Positions 30,501 through 38,200 of a stretch of 64,000 nucleotides of DNA are shown here, piece by piece. The position numbers and the translations under genes were made by a program. Each line of letters opens with the position of its first letter. Position 1 is the stretch's first letter. The stretch is taken from positions 2,418,001-2,482,000 of the forward strand of contig JAHLMK010000005.1 of NCBI GenBank assembly GCA_019915135.1. Reading direction: 5' to 3'. The notes below the pieces were generated by a model. The model was not told the DNA's origin, did no database searches, and was given only the letters and a program-made list of their open reading frames with translations. The DNA is from Strobilurus pachycystidiatus (Eukaryota; Basidiomycota; Agaricomycetes; Agaricales; Physalacriaceae).

Positions 30501-31558
30501 TCCGGAAACGTTCCCGATACTGGTTTGATTTTTCTGTCAACCTTTTTATACGCCGTGAACACGTTTCCATTAGGTTTCCTTGGATGGGTCTCGTTTTGGG
30601 TGCAGCAGATCAGCAGATCGCTTTCTTCTAGCTGGTAGGTATCCGTGAAATATGTTCCCATATCTAGGCTGACTTGCGTCTCGTCGTCTAGTAATACTAG
30701 ACTTGTTAGTCCTCCTTCCTGGGGCCTTTTTAAATCACAGTCCATGTTTGACTTTGATTTACTTTGATCTTTTTCTCGCTTCGTTTGCTTGAAACAAAAT
30801 ACTGCACGAACGATTGAAGTAAGGACTACAAGGAGTACAATACTGGTTGTGCTTAGTATGGCAAGATGCCTAGAGTCCGGTAAGTAGTGGTACATGTACT
30901 GTGGAGTTGGGGTGGCATATAGCGTGAAGACGGTACTGAGTGGAGGGTCGTTTTTTATATGAGTGGTACTTAGCTGTTGAAGCATTGGAGTCAGTGCCCC
31001 ATGATGTGGTAGTACATTATTGGCGCAGGCGCCGAGTCCGCGAATAGCATGTAAAAGGGTACAGAGGTACAGAGTTGGGATGATCGAAACGATTCTTGAT
31101 TGAGGCCTAGGAAATCTTCGTTTAGTTAGTACCCGAATCTTCGTCCCAGAATAGAGACTCACATTACACCTTATCTGCCATGAAACTGCGCCTATACCCG
31201 GAATCGTCGAAGGAGTCCAGCGTATCGATGTATCCCAGTTCCAACAGCCGGTAAACGTCGTCTGGTAGCATGACGCGCTGATTGCGGATTGTCCGGATAG
31301 AGTTGGCGAGCTGATCGTGGCCCCCTGCTTCGAGCGTAAGCGCAGAATGATGTAAGAACTCATCATCTTGCCATGTGAGTAGCGGATTTTGTGGTATAAG
31401 CGGCGCGCGGGCTTCCATTCGTCCGTCTCGGACACGTCCCCCGTGCAGACAAATAGTCTGAAACCCTTGTCCCGCTGGGAGCGCGTCGTTGAGAAATCGA
31501 AAAAAGAGGCAATGATAGTAGAAGTAGTGATGAGTGTCGTCCGAGCGTGGAAAACCAT
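27542..31558 (-). CDS. pol: Element 2 Pol: reverse transcriptase, RNase H, integrase
   Basis: The frame is open for 1338 codons, but the first part (31558 to about 31167) overlaps the cassette ORF in another frame and is probably not real. RT-like sequence starts about 30720 (GGLTSLVLLDDETQVSLDMG). RT motifs: RWFCVLKKNGTLRMIHDLQP, LPMGYTNSPAEFQ and the catalytic FIDDLGVKG near 29755-29780. RNase H: ILSVDTSYIAVGMILSQ. Integrase: HHCC finger (HDKLGHRGIH ... CHECQ), core residues in FLDVMFMPP, VVTDNGAE and HANGQVERG. All catalytic acids are visible. RT begins without its own obvious start, so it is expected to be made by fusion, splicing or frameshift from the Gag-protease frame. Just upstream, in the same frame, is a hydrophobic helix, LAILSTTSIVLLVVLTSIV (about 30800-30860). 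Confidence 0.9.
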   Translation of the reverse strand: MVFHARTTLITTSTIIASFFDFSTTRSQRDKGFRLFVCTGDVSETDEWKPARRLYHKIRYSHGKMMSSYIILRLRSKQGATISSPTLSGQSAISASCYQTTFTGCWNWDTSIRWTPSTIPGIGAVSWQIRCNVSLYSGTKIRVLTKRRFPRPQSRIVSIIPTLYLCTLLHAIRGLGACANNVLPHHGALTPMLQQLSTTHIKNDPPLSTVFTLYATPTPQYMYHYLPDSRHLAILSTTSIVLLVVLTSIVRAVFCFKQTKREKDQSKSKSNMDCDLKRPQEGGLTSLVLLDDETQVSLDMGTYFTDTYQLEESDLLICCTQNETHPRKPNGNVFTAYKKVDRKIKPVSGTFPEEARVTRTIPKDPLLTLQALPTHPPEFVPSKRLTNERMDDLCVNKDKFLSSEEEKLFKHVLRLHEQTLPYEEKDRGTFSREYFSDYVMATIPHAPWEYKNIPIPPGIRDKVVELLKGKIAAGVYEPSQSSYRCRWFCVLKKNGTLRMIHDLQPLNKVSIRDAGQLPIIDDFVEPFGGSQCCTVLDLYWGLDARLVHPKSRDLTAFYTPLGLLRLTALPMGYTNSPAEFQNCMTFILQPEIPEAANIFIDDLGVKGPRTAYLDQNGIPETIKENPGIRRFIWEHAQDVHRVMHRVQCAGATFSPKKVQICRPEAVIVGQTCSAKGRTPDQDRVRKILKWPVPVNVTEVRGFLGLCGTVRIWIANYSYLARPLTELTRANREFEWTETRNQAFETLKAKVSSVPALRAIDYRSNNPIILSVDTSYIAVGMILSQKDDQGKRRPARYGSLPLNSTESKYSQPKLELYGLYRALRHWRIYLIGAPSLTVEMDAKYIKGMLNEPDLQPTAVINRWIQGILMFDFQLEHVPAARFKGPDGLSRRRPAPGEEPDEHQHENDEWLDSIALIALVPNPDIYWEGNDKLDLALTTAQAPSTQNVPQRQAAVDKELQKIFKYLSSKESQQFQLNRQFPSTQSRKRFIKKTLQFFVKQDRMFRKNNNGQPLKVIFDPSVRPTILEWAHDKLGHRGIHAVLELLRQRFYWPYMQKDVHDYVASCHECQIRNLIKVQMPPTISQPTQIMQKVFLDVMFMPPSSGYTAIVAIKDDLTGVTEARALKQVKAEAIAKFLEEEVYCRYGVIGKVVTDNGAEVQGAFKQLTTRLGIPHVAITPYNKHANGQVERGHYILREAIIRSCDKDPTTGAPKQWHTKLRIALFADRVTVNTATGYSPYYLLHGVEPVLPVDLLDFTCSDINFAPKLTTAELLEKRIAQLERREENIVVAAQTLHQSRLCNREQFNKRYWHCLQKQKYETGTLVLVRDVRYTTTYQISKKN

Positions 31559-32258
31559 CGACTACGTCTCGCCAGGATGCGGTGAGGAGGAACCTTGCAA
31601 GCCTGATCATACCTTGAACCAGGTAATGCCTTCCATACCGCAAGGTCGATATCTTCTTAGCCCAGGGTGTGACGCGTACTTCGAGAGTAGTGGCGCATTC
31701 CGTCCTTAAGTACTTCATCAAGCTCGCCGTATCCGGGTTTCGAAGCGTTTCGACGCGCTCGGGGTACAGGGCCGCGAGTAGTACGTCTTTACAACGCCTG
31801 GAGAATGGTTCTTCTATTGCAAGGGTCATGTCTCCCCTTCCGTAGGTGAGGAGGTCCGCGAAGACTGTGACATCGTTGTTGTGAAGCCCGGGGATTTCGT
31901 CAATCGTCCTTCCCACGAGATCTAGGAAGGCTGAGGACGCTGCTTCCTCTACCCCGTTTACAATGCGTCGTCTGTTGATCTCGGTGAAGGTGTCATGCGC
32001 TCGCGGCCAATCGTCCAACTGGAGCGTAGCGGTAAAGAGGAATTCCGCTGCTACCCTGAAAGAAAGCCCTACGTGGCGGTCGGTTTCTCGGTCCCATACA
32101 AAACAATTCACAGTGTCGGGGTCAAGAAGACCGTTACCATGAAATCTTAACGGATGATTGTCCTGTGCCCCATGGAAGATCTGGACCTCCTTTTGTCGTG
32201 GTAGAATGTCTCCGTATTGAAACCTCGCCGCTTCTGGCACGTCATTCTCGGCACGGTC
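31164..32258 (-). CDS. Element 2 cassette, C-terminal part, after an in-frame TAA
   Basis: This frame continues directly from the 2562-codon ORF: after GGCCCGGAA comes TAA (32261-32259) and the same frame then stays open for 364 codons to MADKV and a stop at 31164-31166. No ATG lies near the junction. The protein reads smoothly (LDPDTVNCFVWDRETDRHVG; LDDWPRAHDTFTEINRRRI; RLLELGYIDTLDSFDD), with no domain that I recognise. Either the TAA is a lesion in this copy, or read-through makes a longer product. It is helical and rich in Leu, Arg and Asp, with no zinc ligands or catalytic motif obvious by eye. Confidence 0.6.
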   Translation of the reverse strand, partial: DRAENDVPEAARFQYGDILPRQKEVQIFHGAQDNHPLRFHGNGLLDPDTVNCFVWDRETDRHVGLSFRVAAEFLFTATLQLDDWPRAHDTFTEINRRRIVNGVEEAASSAFLDLVGRTIDEIPGLHNNDVTVFADLLTYGRGDMTLAIEEPFSRRCKDVLLAALYPERVETLRNPDTASLMKYLRTECATTLEVRVTPWAKKISTLRYGRHYLVQGMIRLARFLLTASWRDVVDGFPRSDDTHHYFYYHCLFFRFLNDALPAGQGFQTICLHGGRVRDGRMEARAPLIPQNPLLTWQDDEFLHHSALTLEAGGHDQLANSIRTIRNQRVMLPDDVYRLLELGYIDTLDSFDDSGYRRSFMADKV

Positions 32259-35200
32259 TTATTCCGGGCCCAGTTCGAGTAGGAGGTCATGGTGGACGTG
32301 GACGACGAATGAGTCGTAGTAATTGTACCCGTCGTCCTTGCTTTGTCGGGTAGGAAGGGCATAGTGTTTCTCGTTCATCGGATGGTCTTCGAACACTAGT
32401 TGTATGCTGGCTACGTCCTGATAGTCCTGAGAGTCGAGGTCCTGAGAGTAGATTGACAGAGCTCTGGACGACGATCCCGAGCTGTTGCGTTTGGCCCCCT
32501 TTTCCGAAAAGGCCGGATCGTTGAAGGGCATCTCTTCTGACTCAACGCTGGGCGTGGAGCTGAGACTGTCATCCATAACTATGTCGTGGTCGTTAGCACA
32601 GATCCGTTTAGGGGCCGGTGCCCGTAATGGCGACTGACATTTTCGCTTAGCACTGTCAAGCACATTGGCAAGTATGTGATGACCCAGCGCCTCGCGCCTT
32701 AACCAGTCGGAGGAGGCTATGTCTCGACTATGCTGGTTGACAGGGACGTTTTTGACGGTGTCTTGCTGAACGATGGTGACCTGGGCGTTCTTCAGCGCTT
32801 CCTGGTTGTAGAGTACACCTTCCATTCCGTCGGACGCAGTCATGAAGGAGTCGTTTGAAGGCAGTAACGCGGCGTATGTCACGGCCGGCGCCTCGCTTGT
32901 CTTGGTCGCAATATGTCCTGGAAGGACTTGGTCAATTAGTAGAAGGTTCTCTTGCTCCTGGTCTAACGTCGTACCTGGTGAAGACATATTATTGATTGCC
33001 ACCTCCGACGCCTGCAGTAGAAGACTAAGATCCAGGGTGTGCGGCTCATTTGGTTTCGCCGCCGCCTTTCCTTTTGGATCGTCAGACCGATATTGGAGCA
33101 CAGGTTGCTCATTGAGGCCTTTCGGTTCCGGCGAGTCGGGTACAAAGGCGTAAAAGCAGTGGACCTCGGTGGCGTATGGATCGTCGTCTTGTAATAGCAA
33201 TGCTTCGACGGCCACTCCTAGTTCGATGACCAGGTTTCCGTGGATGCATGCTGGCAGTTTGAACGTATGGTCGCAGTCGAAGTCGAATCGCCGCGCCCGA
33301 TCGTTTTGTCCTTCTGGCTGTAGTTTGTTATTCATCTCGTGTCTGGCTGCCTGCGCAACTGCCACGATCGCGTCAAAGAATTTGGCTGAAAGCTTTGGTG
33401 CGAGGCGCGGTATGGGCTGTACGCCAGGTTCCTTCGGTTGTCGTCGGGGTGGATCGAAGATCGTGGCCGGGGTGTCTACCCCTCGTACTTTCGGAACGGG
33501 CGGTGGCTCGGGCACCCTTCCATACGTGGCTAGATACCTGTTCTGCAACTCTAGCTTTCGGCGTGCGTCAGAATTGGCGTGGTCAATGAATTTCTGAAAT
33601 TGTTCGCGTGTTATGCCATCTTCATCTCGTCCTCCTATTGCGTCCCAGTAAACGTTGAACTCTTCTTCCGGGTAATAGTCGTCGAAAGACGGATTCTGAT
33701 GCCTGGGGTCCGAGTAGCCGGGCAGCTGTCGGTCGTCTATTATCCACAGATGCAGCGTCCCTTGTTTCGACGTTGATACTCCATGATCGTGGTATTGATA
33801 AATCATTACCCCGGGCATGATCATCTGCTGTAGGCAAAGGTGTCCCATTTGAAGCGGAGGGAGCGTTATGGCGTTTTGACATGAGACGCGTAAGACGTGC
33901 ATGAGTTGAGGGTCAAAACGAGTAGGCGGGAAAAGTGAGTTCAACATGATGTCGTCGTGAATGTGACGGAAGCGACGGAAAACGTTGCACATGGTGGCCC
34001 AAATGCTCAGCAAATCATCTTCTGCGTAGTCGGGTTGAAGAGCAGCATGCGGTGACGGGTATTCCTCCATATATGATGCGGCCATTGCCTCCCATTCTGC
34101 GCTGGTCGGCGGGCTAAGTATTCGTTCTACGTTTCTTGTTAGTTCGACGTGGGTGTGTATCGTTGAGCGCTTACGGAGCGGATCGATTACTGTGTAGTCC
34201 GGTGAAACCGTAACTCGTCGAGTCACTCCTGGTGGTACGTAGACGTGAAGGCGCGTGTCGTATGTGGCTGACCTATGTAGCTTGAGGCTCCGTCGATCGG
34301 TGGGTGGTTTGGCAAGATACAACCAGTTCAAGTAGAACGGCAATGGACGATGATATTGTGGCGAATGTGCATGAAATCCTTCGTGGTAGTACAATTGTCC
34401 TCGCTCAAATGTTGTCCCCTCGTAGTGCTCGTCGACGGGATCAGTGGTTGCGTAGCGCGGCGCACCATCTTCATCTATGGTCCCTATCAACAACGACGGG
34501 TACACATCTTCGGTTACCCATCGCTCACTCCCGGCTCGGATCCTGACAAAATTTCCTATGTCCCCCGTTGTCTTGCGGACGTACTTGTCTAACTCGTTCG
34601 AGATCCCGGCCTCTTCCTTGAGTAGGGCTCCATGTCGATGCACTTCTGTCGAGTTGGGCTCGCATCCGTACGCGATGGCTATGAACGCCGGTCCTAACTG
34701 GCCTATCCCTTGGTCGATGGTGACTACCGCGTCAAACAGTACACCAGTACGCAGAATTCCGTTATCTCCAAGTCGAATGGCTTCTAAGGCCACCCAGACT
34801 CGGCCATGAACCGCGATGGTTTGGATCGGAATCTCATCCTTCGTTGCGCCCCCTTCTCGTTTCTCAAGGGTTCGATAATGGCCGCACGCAGAGGCAAGCA
34901 ACCCTCTTAGTGTCTCAAGGTCTACTTCCGGCGGTTCTATCACCGAATTGGGGCGTCGTGACGGGGCGGGAATGTGCTGTGCAGGCCCGGCTGGTGCGTC
35001 GTTCGCGGGCACAGATGTCGGCTTCGACGCGACATGGAATCCGGCGTTCATTAGGTCTGCTGCCATTGTTCCATGAGTGAAGGCGTCGATTTGGAAACAC
35101 AAGACATGTGCCGTATGGGGCTCTCGATCAGGTCCTGAAATTTTTGCGTCGAGGAGGACCATATTCCTGATTGTTTCTTCCATGCGGTCGCGTGGCGCTA

Positions 35201-38200
35201 ACTGCATAGCAATCTTGGACTGAAGAATGTAGGTTCCGGTGGCCGAGATTCCACGGGCGTGGTTTCGGAGCCCGGGCTCGCCCCACTTTAGCAACTCGCT
35301 TTTGGCCAGGAATATGGCTTCCGCCACTTTTCCGGCGGGTACGATGCTGAATGGATTCACGGGCCCATCACGGCGGGGTGGCTCGTAGGGGCGACTGGGT
35401 AATTTTCCTCGCTGCTTTTGACGCCGATATCTCTTCCGCTTCCTCTCTATAGGATTGTGAGCTCCCTTTTTGGTTTCGTTATACATGCGCGTACCTTCTT
35501 CTTCTCCGTCGCTGGACTCGTCCCAAGGGTCTTCTTCATCTGAGTCGGTGTCGGAAATGGGGACTAGTGGGGGAGGTGTTTCGTCATCTTCTGTTTTGGT
35601 GTTCACCATGCTCCAGTCGACGTCCCACATTGCGGGTCGTAGGTTTGGTAGAAGGGGCATAATCGTCCAGAATAACAGCCCAGTCATGATCTGCCCCCCC
35701 GCGCATCGGTATTGCGCCCCGAAGATGACGCCGGAGACAGTGGACGCATGTGCGCTGCTATAGGGCGCGTACACGGCGCCTATTCCCCGGGCTTCGAAGG
35801 CGTGGAAGCACGGGTAGTCTGTTCCTGCTATGATTTCGTCGGTGCTGACTTCTGCCCCGGCTCGCGTGTACGCGGATTGAACTTGCATGGTCGCCGTTCG
35901 GATTTCGTGTAGCTCCTCTTCTTGTAGTGGCGAAGACTCGTTCAGCGACGTGTATGGATAGACGGACCCTCCAGTTGACTGCTGTAAGCCATTGGCGAGT
36001 TCGACCACCGTGGGCGGCTCGGGCTCAGGATCCCAGGGCAGCCTTTCACAGGACTCTCTAAGCCCTGTCAGGGTTCCTAGTCCGTCGTTAGTCATGGTGC
36101 GACTGGGGGCTGAAGTCTTACCTCCCGATTCCATAGTACGGGGCACATATGACTTGACTCGATTCTCCCAGTCGGTCGATCCCCTCATCCCGTCGTTATA
36201 CCGCGTCTCCGCTTCTCCTTTGTCCTGATATCCTAAGAGTCCTCGGCCCAGTCGATAGTAGAGGTATCCCTGGAACGGGGGACATGCGCCGCGCACTATG
36301 GCTCCTCCCAGAAGTACTCCAGACTCGAAGGCGCGGTCTTTTACGCGATCGATTGGAAAGTAGATGGACTGTTCTGCGAAGATTTGAATTGGTTGATAGC
36401 TCGAGGGCAGTTCGGCGGGCTGAAGCGGGGTGTATTGGTTGACGCCATAAGTGCTCTCTTTGAAGCGCCGGTAAGTGGAGTCCTCTAAATGCTGATGGAT
36501 GGCAGAGACCCTGTAAAGGTGTCCTCCGGAAGTTCCGTCGTGCCCGAATGTGGGTCCTTCAACAGGATATTGGGGGAAGTAAACGGTTTTGCACTGTCTG
36601 CTGACTTCGACAGCGGGCAGAATGACGGCTGCTGAAGGATGCGGATCGGTGATGTGTGTGTTGTCGGGGTGTTCGCAGAATTGATGGACGTGCGCGTTCG
36701 CCCTGGGTTCTCGCGCCGGTCCGGCCATTGCCGGGATGCTGTGTAATACTGTGTGCTCTGTCGATAGTGGTTTGATGAGTCGCATTGTCTGCCCCCCCCC
36801 CCTTTTATTCCTTTCCTCTGCTTGCCGCGTTTGCTCCCCCAACCTTTCGGTTCCACACTTCATTACGCATCTGAGCAGATGGATTATCATTACCAGCATG
36901 CTCGTACAGTATAAACTTCTGTTTATTCGCAGTTTTTCCCTTATCCAGCGGTATTTACTGTGCGGTCCGGTGCCCGGAGGCTTTGCTAAGCTCAGTATGC
37001 TTTCGGCGATGCTGACGTTCGCCTCGGTGGCGCACTCGGCTGTCCTTGTTGCTTTCAGTTCTGTGCGGTTCGAGTCATCCATTGACTCAGATGCGTCAAC
37101 TTGACTCATTTCTTCGATGCCGGGCAACTGATAGACCGCGTACGTTCCTTCGGCTAGGCCTTTCAGTCCACTACTCGTTTCTTCTTCGGCTGGTATCCGC
37201 GTAAGCCTGTACTCGGAAGGTTTAGGAACTCCGAGTGCTCGAAATACGTGTCGTCGCGTTCCAGTGGGGTCCTGCAAGTCTTTGTACAGTAAGTAAGTCC
37301 CTTCATTTCGTTCATCAATGCAGATCAAATTTCCTCTCTGCCACGGGCGTCCTAATAATAGGTCGAACGGGAAGGTTTCCAGGCCGACAAACAGGTTTGC
37401 TTTGGTTTTTACCTGGCCAGACCCTTGGGTCAGTTCGGCTTCCCTGACAAACCCTCTCATTTGCGTACTCCGTCCACTGGCGTCCCGCATCGTCGTAACT
37501 ATTGCTTCATCTATCACCAGCCCTAGGTTTTCCGCCGCCGACCGTTTGATGATGTTCAGCTGCGATCCTGTGTCGACTATCGCGTTCACAGTTTCTCCGT
37601 TGGCGGACAGTGGAATGGTTATTAGGACTCCCCTATCGAACACCTCTTCTACTTGAAGCATTACAGGTATGTCGCCATTCGTGTCCACTGTTACTGTATC
37701 TTTTTGATTTCGTTTTCTAAGCAGCTCGGCTAAGGCCTCGCTTATGTCGTGCGACGCCCCCAAGAGTTCAAACATTTTCAGAGTAATGTCTGTATTGAGT
37801 ATTACCTTGATTAATTCAGATTTGTCCGCCATTTTGCTGATTTCCGACACGCGCTTCCCGGATCGCTGTTTCTTGTCTGATATGCCCGTCAGTTCCCCTT
37901 TCTCGACATGTTCGTTGTCGTTTCGCCCTTTCGGTTCGAGGATGCTGGTTGAGGGAATCAGATCTTCGTTCATGGGTGAGTGCTCCCTTCGTTTAGTTCG
38001 GATGGCCGGACGAGCGTCGACAGGTGTCGGTTCTGGGAATTGCGATGGTCTCTGTATTACCACAGGCTGATTTCCAAGTTTGCTAGGTCTTTCGACTCCT
38101 GGATCGGCTTTTGCACTCTGTGCTTTCGTCTTTTGACTGGTCGACTCTTTAGGTGGCTTGTATTGGTCTTCGACTGCTCGGGCCCTCGCGCTCCTTGTGA

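Noticed and set aside
31167..31558. N-terminal extension of the giant element's RT frame
   Set aside because: It overlaps the cassette ORF in another frame and has poor composition; the cassette frame is longer and more protein-like.
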